From the NCBI RefSeq assembly GCF_900547735.1, contig NZ_URHZ01000001.1, positions 116,789 to 180,788 of the forward strand: a DNA stretch of 64,000 nt. Reading direction: 5' to 3'. A program made the translations under genes and the position numbers. Position 1 is the first letter of the stretch, and every line of letters starts with the position of its first letter. This stretch comes from an uncultured Clostridium sp. GTDB lineage: Bacteria > Bacillota > Clostridia > Lachnospirales > Lachnospiraceae. The notes under the pieces are model-generated. The model had not been told where the DNA came from and did not search any database. It saw only the letters and a list, made by a program, of their open reading frames with translations. Positions 41,722 through 50,572 of this stretch are shown piece by piece.

Positions 41722-41851
41722 TTTTTTATATCATAGGGTGCGCCTATGATATAAAAAAGCCCTCCGGGCAGGATGCGCACTCGCGCGAAGAGGTAATATG
41801 CCGCTAAGCGGCAGCGCCCGGCGCGAAAGTCCGGCGAGCCGGACTTTTTTT
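41722..41851 (+). ncRNA. Candidate structured RNA element, copy 2
   Basis: Starts with a perfect 16-bp A/T-rich hairpin (41722-41737 with 41743-41758), which may also end glyA transcripts. Then CCTCCGGGCAGGAT, hairpins GCGC-ACTC-GCGC and TGCCGC-TAA-GCGGCA, CGGCAGCGC, GCGC-CCG-GCGC, and a final perfect terminator hairpin AAAGTCCGGC/GCCGGACTTT (41826-41847) with T-run to 41851. It shares order, conserved blocks and hairpin positions with copy 1 at 33637-33777. The cyclo-ligase gene starts 58 nt after it. Confidence 0.55.
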
Positions 41852-41908
41852 AGGAGCAGGAAAAAGCAGCGGAAAGCAGAGTAAAAACAGCGGAAAGGCA
41901 GGCATATC

Positions 41909-42481
41909 ATGACGGTCACGGAGCAGAAACAGGAGTTACGCAGGGAAGTAAGAAAAATGGTGGAGGGGCTCACCAATAAATACTGTGAGCAGGCGGATCA
42001 GGCAATCTGCCGGTCGGTCATCCACTTTGCGGGGTATCAGGAGGCGCGGACCGTTTTCTGCTATGTCGGCACGAAAGATGAGATCAACACGGTCCCCATT
42101 CTGAAGGACGCCCTGAGAAGGGGAAAACGGCTGTGCGTACCAAAATGCATTTCCAGAGGAGTGATGGAGGCGTTTTATCTGGACGCTCTGGAAAGCCTGA
42201 AAATCGGGCACTATGGGATTTTGGAGCCTCAAAAGAGCGCGGCGGCCGTACCTCCGGAAGCGATCGACCTGGCGATTATCCCGTGTCTTTCCTGCGGCAG
42301 TGACGGAAAACGGCTGGGTTATGGCGGAGGTTATTACGACAGGTATCTGTTAAAGACGAAGGCGCAGAGGGTATCCCTGTGCCGGGGGAAGATTATGAGA
42401 GAGGATATTCCTGTCGACGGTTATGATCAGGGGATGGATTATGTTATTTCTGAAAAAGGGATTATGGTGGTGAGAAAATAG
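41909..42481 (+). CDS. 5-formyltetrahydrofolate cyclo-ligase
   Basis: A 190-residue cytosolic enzyme (MTHFS) that converts 5-formyl-THF to 5,10-methenyl-THF with ATP, returning this inhibitory folate to the active pool. Family marks: VFCYVGTKDEINTVPIL, the substrate loop GILEPQKS, and the C-terminal signature IIPCLSCGSDGKRLGYGGGYYDRYL (broken by the conserved G-x-R-L-G-Y-G-G-G-Y-Y-D-R). Normal length. Between glyA and folD, it completes the one-carbon theme. The structured element with its terminator lies directly upstream and may control it. Confidence 0.93.
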   Translation: MTVTEQKQELRREVRKMVEGLTNKYCEQADQAICRSVIHFAGYQEARTVFCYVGTKDEINTVPILKDALRRGKRLCVPKCISRGVMEAFYLDALESLKIGHYGILEPQKSAAAVPPEAIDLAIIPCLSCGSDGKRLGYGGGYYDRYLLKTKAQRVSLCRGKIMREDIPVDGYDQGMDYVISEKGIMVVRK

Positions 42482-42483
42482 AA

Positions 42484-42590
42484 CGCCGACGGGATGGCAG
42501 GGGCGGGATGGGAGAGGGGGCTTCAGTCCCGGATTTTAGGCGGCCGCGGGTGGGGAATTCGGGCAGAAAAAGTTCCTGCGGGAAATGCTT
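42484..42590 (+). repeat. G-rich intergenic element resembling 63835-63935
   Basis: A purine-rich stretch ending GGGGG, then CTTCAGTCCCGG, TTT, AGG and later AAAAAGTTCC, in the same order as in the region after the last AraC gene. Weakly conserved, function unknown. Confidence 0.4.
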
Positions 42591-42674
42591 GCTTTTTCTC
42601 CCATTTCTTTTTGGGGATGAATATTGTAAGATTAAGGTACGGGAAATGAGCAATAACGGAGAGGGGATGAAACA

Positions 42675-44162
42675 TTGTTTATACAGAAAAAGGAATGGGG
42701 ACAAATCAGGTGGCTGCATATACCGGACAAATCGGCGGTGAATCAGACGATCAATGTGGGGTTTACGGAAATTGCCCCGGGAAAAAGGCAGCCGCATCAT
42801 GTCCACTACGGACAGGAACAGTTTATCTATATTATCGAAGGGGAAGGGCTCTATATTGTCAATGGCAGGGAGCAGGTTTATAAGGCGGGCATGTATCTCT
42901 ATATGGAGCCGGACTGCACGCATGAGACGGTGAATCTGGGAGAGGGCGTTTTAAAGGAGCTGCTGATTTCAAATACGGCCACCAGTTCTTCCCTGATTGA
43001 AATAAAGGACAGCACGGCGGCCGGTAAACACAGTTCCAACATGATTTACACGGCGATAGAGGCGATGCGCACACAGGTGCTGGAATCTTTGCACCTTCCG
43101 GTTACTGTTTTTGATGAGGCCGGGGAGGTGGCATGGAAGGGAATGTATTTTCCAGGCTACTGCATTAAAACATGCCATATGGCGGAGGGGGAGGAGGAAC
43201 CGTGTCCCTGTCTGAAAGCGGATGCGCTGGCCGAGAACGGCGAGGAGATGCAGCAGTTTTTATGTCCGTACGGCCTGACGGTGTTCCATCTTCCCGTCGT
43301 CTATAAAAATTCACGGATTGGGACGGTGAGGGGAGGCCATATCCTCTTGTCGGAGTCGGATTCCAGAGTGCATGAGGGCGTTTACGACACCCCGGAAAGC
43401 TCCGTCATCGGAATCCGGAAAATTTTAAAACAGATTGTAAAAAGCATTCTGAGCATCTGTGAGTTTAACGAATCCAAGCTTGAAATGATTGATAAGGACA
43501 GGCAGATCCGGTTGTCGGAGGAGAGACTTTACACGGTAAATGATCAGGTGACGAATTTAAAGATTAACCACCATTTTCTGTTCAATACGTTAAACTGTAT
43601 GGCGGATATGGCATTGACCGGAAGCCGGGATTCCCTGTATGATTCGATCATTAATCTGGCAAAGATGTTCCGCTATACGATGGCGGTGGATTTGAGGTTT
43701 GTGTCGCTTGAATCGGAACTGGAATATCTCGGAACCTATCTGGATTTGCAGAAACTCCGCTATGGAAAGTCGCTGGAGGTCACGTATCGGATTGACGATG
43801 CCATGAAATCGGTCATGGTACCGTTTAATTTCCTGCAGCCGGTGGTGGAGAATGCATTTACCCACGGTTTTGCCGACGTGGACGGCAGAAGGAAGATCCG
43901 CATTGAGGTGGAGCCGGACGGAGAGAAGGCGGAAATCCGCGTTTATAATAATGGAAGCAATGTGGATGAAGTCACGTTAAACCGCGTAAAGAGGAGTCTG
44001 CCGAACAATAACGGCCATGGGCTTTCTTTTATCTATGATAAGCTGAAGGCGGCTTATGGGACGGAGTTTACAATGGATATCTGCTCGGGGGAGAAGGAGG
44101 AAACCTGCGTCAGCGTCACGGTTCCCGCCCGCGCCGGAGAGATCCGTTGTCAGGAAAGATAA
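42675..44162 (+). CDS. Cupin-PocR sensor histidine kinase (LytS type)
   Basis: A 495-residue cytosolic kinase. Residues 1-105 are a cupin (PHHVHYGQEQFIYIIEGEGL). Residues about 120-260 are a PocR-type ligand-sensing domain with clustered cysteines (YCIKTCHMAEGEEEPCPC is typical). Residues about 285-385 are a His_kinase domain with phospho-His in NHHFLFNTLNCM (about 299), and the rest is HATPase (QPVVENAFTHGF, GHGLSFIYDKL). No membrane helix is seen, so it senses an intracellular small molecule. TTG start at 42675 follows GAGGGGA. The response regulator gene starts 14 bp after the stop. Confidence 0.88.
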   Translation: MFIQKKEWGQIRWLHIPDKSAVNQTINVGFTEIAPGKRQPHHVHYGQEQFIYIIEGEGLYIVNGREQVYKAGMYLYMEPDCTHETVNLGEGVLKELLISNTATSSSLIEIKDSTAAGKHSSNMIYTAIEAMRTQVLESLHLPVTVFDEAGEVAWKGMYFPGYCIKTCHMAEGEEEPCPCLKADALAENGEEMQQFLCPYGLTVFHLPVVYKNSRIGTVRGGHILLSESDSRVHEGVYDTPESSVIGIRKILKQIVKSILSICEFNESKLEMIDKDRQIRLSEERLYTVNDQVTNLKINHHFLFNTLNCMADMALTGSRDSLYDSIINLAKMFRYTMAVDLRFVSLESELEYLGTYLDLQKLRYGKSLEVTYRIDDAMKSVMVPFNFLQPVVENAFTHGFADVDGRRKIRIEVEPDGEKAEIRVYNNGSNVDEVTLNRVKRSLPNNNGHGLSFIYDKLKAAYGTEFTMDICSGEKEETCVSVTVPARAGEIRCQER

Positions 44163-44176
44163 GGGGATGATACGGT

Positions 44177-44905
44177 ATGGTTAAGGCAATTATAGTGGAC
44201 GATGAACCGGCTGTAGCGGCAATTATCACGCATTTTATTGAAAGAGAGCATATTCCCATAGAAATAACCGGAACGGCCGTGAACGGAAGACAGGCCGTGG
44301 AGATGATTAAAAAGCAGGACCCGCGGCTCGTTTTCCTGGACATACAGATGCCGCTGATGAACGGGTTCGAGGTGATGAAGGAATGTCCCGATATTCATTA
44401 TATTATCATAACGGCATATGAATCTTTTGAATATGCGCAGCAGGCGCTGAGGCTGGGGGCCAAGGATATTTTATTAAAACCCGTGGAATATAAGCAGTTT
44501 ATCCAGGCGATTACGAGGGCAATCGGCTGGCAGTTTACGCCGAATGCAATGGTAAACAGCATCCTGGAATACATAAACGGCCACTACACCCGGAAGGTGG
44601 AGTTAAACCAGCTTGCCCAGATGCTTTACACGACGCCCAGCCATATGGCGCGGTTATTTAAAAAACATATGGGGATCAGTATGGTGACTTATGTCAACAA
44701 AGTGAGGATTGAGAAAGCCGTGGAACTTTTGAATGACGGCCAGTACAGTATAAAAGCGGTGGCGGAGCTGACCGGCTACGACAGTCTGAACAATTTTTAT
44801 AAATACTTTAAGATCCACATGGGGATGACGCCTGCGGCCTACTGCCAGAAGCTCAAGACAGGCGGCCGGGAAGATGGGACGAAAAGCCCTTCAAATGAAC
44901 TTTAA
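44177..44905 (+). CDS. Response regulator with AraC-type DNA-binding domain
   Basis: A 242-residue regulator. Receiver domain 1-120 with acidic pair DDE (VDDEPAVAA), phospho-Asp in LVFLDIQMPLMNGF (about D55) and K in ILLKPVEY. AraC helix-turn-helix pair about 140-235 (LNQLAQMLYTTPSHMARLFKKHMG and IKAVAELTGYDSLNNFYKYFK are the two halves, each with the conserved spacing). Partner of the cupin-PocR kinase just upstream. The likely targets are the flanking serine/folate genes, by position only. Confidence 0.9.
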   Translation: MVKAIIVDDEPAVAAIITHFIEREHIPIEITGTAVNGRQAVEMIKKQDPRLVFLDIQMPLMNGFEVMKECPDIHYIIITAYESFEYAQQALRLGAKDILLKPVEYKQFIQAITRAIGWQFTPNAMVNSILEYINGHYTRKVELNQLAQMLYTTPSHMARLFKKHMGISMVTYVNKVRIEKAVELLNDGQYSIKAVAELTGYDSLNNFYKYFKIHMGMTPAAYCQKLKTGGREDGTKSPSNEL

Positions 44906-45024
44906 CTAATGGCCGTCAGGGGAAAGTCTGCATAAATCCGTAAAGAAAAACGCAAAAACAGGAATATATCGTGCATCGGATCAATGGTATGATTGTCTTA
45001 TCAAAATACGAGGAGGTCTGTCCG

Positions 45025-45864
45025 ATGAATCTGATCAAAGGAGCCGAAGTCGCAGATGCCATGATCCGGAAGATGAAGGGGTCTATGGAGTTTCAGGAGG
45101 GCAAAAAACCATGCCTTGCGATTGTCAGGGTTGGTGAAAAACCGGATGATATTGCATATGAGAGAGGAGCGGTAAAGCGCCTGTCCTCTCTGGGAATAGA
45201 ATGCAGGCTGGAAATACTTCCGGCCGATGTTACCCAGGAGGAATTTATCGGGCGTTTCAGGGAGGTAAATGAGGATGACGGCGTGAACGGGATACTTTTA
45301 CTCCGTCCGCTGCCGAACCAGCTCGATGTGTCCGCTGCCGAGAATATGATAAGTCCCGATAAGGATGTGGACGGGATCAGCCCGGTCAACACGGCCAGGA
45401 TTTATCTGGGAGAAGAGAACGGCTACGCCCCCTGCACGGCCCAGGCCGTCATGGAAATTCTGGATAATATGGACTGTGGACTGCGGGGTAAAAAAGTCGT
45501 GATTGTAGGCTGCGGAAAGGTGGTCGGAAAGCCGCTGTCCCTGCTGATGCTGGGAAGGGACGCGACGGTGACCGTATGCAACGAGTTCACGCACGAACTG
45601 GAGAAGGAATGCAGAAGCGCCGAAATATTGGTGGCGGCCGCCGGAGTGAGGAAACTTATAAAAGCGGAACACGTATCACCGGAATGTATTGTCATCGACG
45701 TTGGAATCAACATGGATGAAAACGGAAAGCTGTGCGGGGATGTGGATTTTGAAAACGTCGCCCCCGTCGTAAAGGGAATCACCCCCGTACCCGGCGGAGT
45801 GGGTTCCGTCACCACGTATGTGCTGGCTAAGCATGTGATGCAGGCCGCGGGAATTGCAGTTTAA
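45025..45864 (+). CDS. folD: Methylenetetrahydrofolate dehydrogenase/cyclohydrolase
   Basis: A 279-residue bifunctional enzyme that oxidises 5,10-methylene-THF and hydrolyses the methenyl product to 10-formyl-THF. Marks: AIVRVGEKPDDIAYERGAVKR (catalytic Tyr-Lys pair as Y-x3-K-like), NGILLLRPLPNQL, DKDVDGISP, PCTAQAVMEIL, VVIVGCGKVVGKPLSLLML (NADP site; Cys/Lys replaces the usual S-x-I-V-G) and PVPGGVGSVTTYVLAKH. ATG at 45025 is 8 nt after GAGGAGG. It ends in a very long hairpin. Confidence 0.92.
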   Translation: MNLIKGAEVADAMIRKMKGSMEFQEGKKPCLAIVRVGEKPDDIAYERGAVKRLSSLGIECRLEILPADVTQEEFIGRFREVNEDDGVNGILLLRPLPNQLDVSAAENMISPDKDVDGISPVNTARIYLGEENGYAPCTAQAVMEILDNMDCGLRGKKVVIVGCGKVVGKPLSLLMLGRDATVTVCNEFTHELEKECRSAEILVAAAGVRKLIKAEHVSPECIVIDVGINMDENGKLCGDVDFENVAPVVKGITPVPGGVGSVTTYVLAKHVMQAAGIAV

Positions 45865-45919
45865 AAACGTCAACAGGACACCAGACAATTTTAAAAGTCT
45901 GGTGTCCTGTTGACGTTTT
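45864..45919 (+). terminator. 23-bp perfect hairpin after folD
   Basis: Arms 45864-45886 and 45897-45919 are perfectly complementary (outer AAAACGTCAACAGG, inner CACCAGAC), loop 10 nt. It can work in both directions. Confidence 0.9.
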
Positions 45920-46068
45920 CAGGGGATGGAATCAGCGAAAAAGAGCATGGAAAGTTAATTGTGCGCCATACAATTCTCCTGTTTTAGTGGTACAATGTTA
46001 ATGCTATAATTACGGTGAATTCGATACTGCGGCTGAAACGCAGTGAGAAATAAGGAGCAGACTGCAGG

Positions 46069-48069
46069 ATGGACGAAAGAATGAGAAGAAGCCGTAAACG
46101 TGTAACAGAAGAAAACACCGGGATTTGTACGGTAAGATCAAAGAGCGGCTTACCGAAGCGCCGTAAGAAAAAGAAGAGAAGAAATGCGGGCAGATTACCC
46201 GCGGGATTTAAAATGATATTTGCCGGAAGCGCGGCGGCATTTATATCGGCCTATTGCCTGTTCGGCCTGAACTATAAAAACAAGTTTCTGCCCAATACAA
46301 TGATTGGAGGAATCCCTGCCTCCGGCCTGACTGCGAATGAGGTAAAAAAACGGTTAGACGGGGCTGTCGGCCGCTATGAACTGGTTCTGGAAGAACGGGG
46401 CGGGAGCGAAGAACGGATTTGCGGCAGTGAAATCGGTCTGTCCCCAATTTTCGACGGAACGATGGAAGCAATTTTGAAAGAACAGAAGCCGTTATTGTGG
46501 GGATTCCGGTATTTTGGCGGAAAAAAGGAATATCTGCCCGTGTCTTCGGTGGTATTTGACAGAGAAAAGCTGGCAGTTGCAATAGATTCCCTTGATTGCA
46601 TGAATCCGGAACTGATTACGGAACCGGCCGGCGCATACCTTGCCTGGGAGCCGGAGAAAGGACTTTCGATTGTTCCGGAAGAAATGGGGAATTCCCCGAT
46701 CCGGGAGCGGCTTTTGGAGGAGATTGCCGATGCGGTTTCAGGGTTAAAAAGCCGGATTTCCCTGGATGAATCGGGCATTTATAAGGAGCCGGAAATTACC
46801 GGGGAAGATCCCGGCCTGATAAGCAGAAACGAGGCATTTAAACCCTATACGGATGTGACCGTAACCTACCGTTTCGGCAGCCGGACGGAGGTACTTGACG
46901 GAAGCCGCACCCTCAACTGGCTAGCAAAAGGCAGCGGCGGGGAGGTTACCGTAAATAAGGAGGAAGCGGAGGCGTATGTGCAGGAGCTGGCGGAGAAGTA
47001 CAACACGGCTTACCGGACAAAAGAGTTAAAGACTTCCTACGGACCGGCCGTGACACTGACAAAGGGGCATTACGGCTGGATGATTGACAAGGAGAAGGAG
47101 GCCGCGGCTCTGGTTGAGGTGATAGAGAGCGGAGAGAGCCGGGAGAGGGAACCTGTTTACCGGCAGACGGCGGCCAGTCATGACGGCCCGGATTACGGGG
47201 ATACTTACGTGGAAATGAACCTGACCGCCCAGCATCTGTATTTTTATAAAGGGGGAAAACTTCTGCTCGAATCGGACTTTGTCTCCGGAAATGAATCAAA
47301 GGGCTGGAGCACCCCGGCAGGCGCCTATGAGCTGACCTACAAACAGCGCAATGCGGTGCTCCGGGGAAAGAATTACAATACCCCCGTTACATACTGGATG
47401 CCGTTTAACGGAAATATCGGGATGCATGACGGATACTGGCGTACCAGTTTTGGAGGAACGATCTATAAAAAGAATGGTTCCCACGGCTGTATCAACCTGC
47501 CTCCCGCCGTGGCCAAAACCATTTATGAAAATATAAATGCGGGAATTCCCGTGCTGTGTTACCACCTGGAAGGAACGGAAAACGGAAAAACCACATCCGT
47601 TCCGGCCGGAAAGGCGCCTTCATCCTCACCGGCTTCCGGAACTGGGAACGCGGCGCAGGGAGGAACAGCGGCACAGCCGGAAAACAAGAATGGGACGGCG
47701 GGACAGCAGAGCAATTGGCCGGAAGTTCCACAGCAGGGGAACCAGCCCGGAACGGCGGAATCCCGGGAGAACCAGCCGGGAGTGCAGTCTCCGGTAAATC
47801 CGTCCGGAACGGAACAGCCTCAGGCGGGACAGCCGGAAACCGAACAGCCGCAGGCCGGTCAGCCGGGAATGGAACAGCCGCAGGCGGGTCTGCAGGGAAC
47901 GGCGGAATCCCGGAAGAATCAGCCCACAGTGCAATCTCCGGTGATTCCGTCCGAATCCGCCCAGTCACCGGACGGCGGTCAGGGCCCTGCAGGACCGGGA
48001 AACACAGTCGGCGGGGAGGGCGGACAGCCGGTCATCCCTCCTGTCGGCCAGTCAACCGCCCCGCAATGA
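46069..48069 (+). CDS. L,D-transpeptidase (YkuD) with peptidoglycan-binding domain and Gln/Pro-rich tail
   Basis: A 666-residue wall enzyme forming L,D (3-3) peptidoglycan cross-links or attaching proteins. A basic cytosolic head (KRRKKKKRRNAG) precedes one membrane anchor (about 50-66), so it is a type II membrane protein. PG_binding_4-like domains fill about 75-330. The YkuD domain (about 380-500) has the catalytic NGSHGCINLPP (about 467-477) and IGMHDGYWR. The last about 160 residues are low-complexity repeats such as TEQPQAGQPE and NQPGVQSP. The tail is unusual and may thread through the wall. Confidence 0.9.
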   Translation: MDERMRRSRKRVTEENTGICTVRSKSGLPKRRKKKKRRNAGRLPAGFKMIFAGSAAAFISAYCLFGLNYKNKFLPNTMIGGIPASGLTANEVKKRLDGAVGRYELVLEERGGSEERICGSEIGLSPIFDGTMEAILKEQKPLLWGFRYFGGKKEYLPVSSVVFDREKLAVAIDSLDCMNPELITEPAGAYLAWEPEKGLSIVPEEMGNSPIRERLLEEIADAVSGLKSRISLDESGIYKEPEITGEDPGLISRNEAFKPYTDVTVTYRFGSRTEVLDGSRTLNWLAKGSGGEVTVNKEEAEAYVQELAEKYNTAYRTKELKTSYGPAVTLTKGHYGWMIDKEKEAAALVEVIESGESREREPVYRQTAASHDGPDYGDTYVEMNLTAQHLYFYKGGKLLLESDFVSGNESKGWSTPAGAYELTYKQRNAVLRGKNYNTPVTYWMPFNGNIGMHDGYWRTSFGGTIYKKNGSHGCINLPPAVAKTIYENINAGIPVLCYHLEGTENGKTTSVPAGKAPSSSPASGTGNAAQGGTAAQPENKNGTAGQQSNWPEVPQQGNQPGTAESRENQPGVQSPVNPSGTEQPQAGQPETEQPQAGQPGMEQPQAGLQGTAESRKNQPTVQSPVIPSESAQSPDGGQGPAGPGNTVGGEGGQPVIPPVGQSTAPQ

Positions 48070-48123
48070 CCGGAGCTTCAGCCTAACCGAAACCAACCGT
48101 ACCGCAGAATAAAGGAGAACATT

Positions 48124-49527
48124 ATGCCAATCAATTCTTTCGACGAATATCCGATGTCATGGAAACCGGATAAAGAGGAGCTGACCTATCCCATCTACTA
48201 TTGTCTTGCGGATATGCTGGAACGTGATATCAGGGGCGGAATTCTGACCGCGAATACGAAGCTGCCTCCCCAGAGGGAGCTGGCCGATTTCCTGGACTTG
48301 AATCTCAGCACAATCACAAAAGCATATAAACTTTGTGAGATGCGGGGACTGATTCATGCGATAACCGGAAAGGGAACCTTTGTAGCCCCCTACGCCAACG
48401 TGCCCACTTCGACGGTGGAGAAGAGCACCGGCCCCAGGATTGAGCTGGCGCTCATCCATCCCTTTTATGAGTCAAATGCAGCCATCCGTGATTTGACGGT
48501 TGAACTACTGAAAAAACCGTTTTCGGAGCAGCTATTTGAATATTCCCATCCGCTGGGCGACCGGGGGCAGATTGTAACCGCGGCCGGGTGGCTGAAACGG
48601 TTTGGCCTCGATGCGGACGAACATAAGACGATGATTGCCGCAGGAGCCCAGAATGCCCTGGCAACGGTTCTGTCGACCCTCTTTGAGGCAGGGGACCGCA
48701 TTGCCGTCGATACTTACACCTACCCTAATTTCATCAGCCTGGCAAACCTTCTTTACCTCCAGCTTGTCCCGATTGAAAGTGACGAATGGGGAATGCGGCC
48801 CGATAAGCTGGAAAATGCCTGCCTGCTTCAGAAGGTCAGGGGAATCTATATGATGCCGGCGGGGGGAAATCCCACCAACCATGCATTTTCCGCACACCGC
48901 AAAAAGGAAATAGCAGAGATTATACGCAACAGGGATTTAATCGCAATTGAGGACGACAATTATGCCGCTTTGATGGAGCCGCTTTACTCGCCTCTGACGC
49001 TGGAAGCGCCGGAGCACTGCATTTTTGTCAGCGGCCTCTCAAAACCGCTCTGTCCGGGACTTCGGATTGCCTATCTGTGTCTGCCGGAGAAATACATCAA
49101 TGCGATGGAACAGGGAATGTTCAGCCAAAATCTGAAAATTTCCTCCTTAAATATGGAAATTGCCGCCGAGATAATCAGAAGCGGGATGGCGCACAAAATC
49201 ATACAGAAGAAACGGGCGGCCGCAGTGGAGCGCAACCGGATATACGCCTCATTTTTCCCGGAAAGCGGCCTGCGGAAAGAGTCGTATTACCAATGGCTGG
49301 AGCTTCCAAAACAGTGCAGCGGAAAACAGTGTGAGACGGAGCTTAAGTATCAGGGCGTGAGTGTCTTCGGAGCCGAGCGTTTCTCAGTGGGAAATCAAGT
49401 GAGGGCCAACGCGGTCAGGGTAGCCACCTGTTCGGCCCGGTCGGATGAAGAACTCCGCCTGGGTCTGAAGGCGCTGCGGGATTTCATAGACAGACAGCAG
49501 GAGACGGCGGCGGGATTCATCGTATAA
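48124..49527 (+). CDS. MocR-type regulator (GntR DNA-binding plus aminotransferase domain)
   Basis: A 467-residue fusion of a GntR winged helix (residues about 12-80; NTKLPPQRELADFLDLNLST) and a fold-type I aminotransferase domain (about 100-460). The PLP lysine is K307 in VSGLSKPLCPGLRIAY, and MMPAGGNPTNHAFS with EDDNYAALM are present. MocR proteins use PLP as effector and often control PLP, GABA, taurine or antibiotic-resistance genes. The target is not clear here; the closest downstream genes are the LytTR/DUF3021 pair. Confidence 0.9.
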   Translation: MPINSFDEYPMSWKPDKEELTYPIYYCLADMLERDIRGGILTANTKLPPQRELADFLDLNLSTITKAYKLCEMRGLIHAITGKGTFVAPYANVPTSTVEKSTGPRIELALIHPFYESNAAIRDLTVELLKKPFSEQLFEYSHPLGDRGQIVTAAGWLKRFGLDADEHKTMIAAGAQNALATVLSTLFEAGDRIAVDTYTYPNFISLANLLYLQLVPIESDEWGMRPDKLENACLLQKVRGIYMMPAGGNPTNHAFSAHRKKEIAEIIRNRDLIAIEDDNYAALMEPLYSPLTLEAPEHCIFVSGLSKPLCPGLRIAYLCLPEKYINAMEQGMFSQNLKISSLNMEIAAEIIRSGMAHKIIQKKRAAAVERNRIYASFFPESGLRKESYYQWLELPKQCSGKQCETELKYQGVSVFGAERFSVGNQVRANAVRVATCSARSDEELRLGLKALRDFIDRQQETAAGFIV

Positions 49528-49704
49528 AAAATTACATTCGGGAAAAGGCAGAGGGCATTTTATCCCGCTGCAGAGGCAGGTTGCCGGAAAGCCGTTGCTT
49601 TTGCCGGATGGAAAAAATATAATGATACCGTAACAGGATAACCAGTGTGCATCGGGAAGCGGTATCTACCGTCACATGCAGCTTATCAAGGAAGGCAGGA
49701 AACC

Positions 49705-50142
49705 GTGAAACTGACGATTAACCAGGATATGAACCGATTGGAGGAAGAGATCATCATCAACTGCATCTATGCGGATGAACGAATTAAAAAAGCGGCCGAT
49801 TACATCAGACAGTTTTTCTTTTCCCTGGAGGCAGAAAAAGAGGGCCGGATTTACCGGATTCCGATTGAGGAAATCTACTATGCGGACTCTGTGGACGGCC
49901 GGACATTTTTATATGCCAGGGATGATGCCTATGAGGTTAGGCGGACGCTGTCCGCCCTGGAAGAACAGCTTTACCGCACTTCCTTTGTGCGCATCAGCAA
50001 AAACTGTATTATGAACACCGCAAAGCTGAAATACGTGCAGCCCTATGTAAACCACAGAATGAAGGCGGAACTGGAGAATGGGGAACAACTGGTGATATCG
50101 AGAAACTACATTGAAACCCTGAAAGAGAAGCTGAGAAGATAG
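49705..50142 (+). CDS. LytTR-domain transcriptional regulator
   Basis: A 145-residue regulator with a C-terminal LytTR DNA-binding domain (about 45-145): GRIYRIPIEEIYYADSVDGR, TFLYARDDAYEVRRTLSALE and FVRISKNCIMNTAKLKYVQP carry the family's conserved F-x-R-x-x-K/S. There is no receiver domain. GTG start at 49705 follows GGCAGGA; an earlier ATG at 49645 is in frame but has no good ribosome site. LytTR-DUF3021 gene pairs are common in Firmicutes, where the membrane protein is thought to hold or modulate the regulator. Confidence 0.85.
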   Translation: MKLTINQDMNRLEEEIIINCIYADERIKKAADYIRQFFFSLEAEKEGRIYRIPIEEIYYADSVDGRTFLYARDDAYEVRRTLSALEEQLYRTSFVRISKNCIMNTAKLKYVQPYVNHRMKAELENGEQLVISRNYIETLKEKLRR

Positions 50143-50152
50143 GAGAAACCAT

Positions 50153-50572
50153 ATGAACCTGATCATAAAAAATTATATACCCTCGTTTGCCATTACCTTT
50201 ACACTTGTGATTCTCTACACCGGCATCATGACCCTAATCTCGGGTTCAGGCTCTTTAAGTATTGTGTTTGTGGCGGAACTGTCCCTCTATCTTCTGGTAG
50301 CGGAGCTGATAGAGGGAATTCTGGACGGAATTAATTTCAGAAGTACGAAGGCGTATCTGGCCGCCGAGGCCGCGCTGATGTATGGGGTGCTGCTCCTGTT
50401 TGCCTATTATGGAGACTGGATTCCGTTTACCACGGGGGAAGTTTTAAACCTTACCCTGGCTTTTGCCCTGATTATGGCCGCCGTCCACATCTATTTTTAC
50501 TGGAGAACGAGGAGCAGCGCCGAGCAGATCAACCGGATGCTGACGGAGCGGGGGAGTTCTCCTATTCGGTAA
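50153..50572 (+). CDS. DUF3021 four-helix membrane protein
   Basis: A 139-residue membrane protein with four hydrophobic helices (about 8-30, 38-58, 66-85 and 98-118), matching DUF3021. It starts 10 bp after the LytTR stop with TAGGAGAAACC as ribosome site. Together they form a minimal regulator/membrane-partner module. Its last 11 bp overlap the 3' end of the convergent histidine kinase gene. Confidence 0.85.
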   Translation: MNLIIKNYIPSFAITFTLVILYTGIMTLISGSGSLSIVFVAELSLYLLVAELIEGILDGINFRSTKAYLAAEAALMYGVLLLFAYYGDWIPFTTGEVLNLTLAFALIMAAVHIYFYWRTRSSAEQINRMLTERGSSPIR

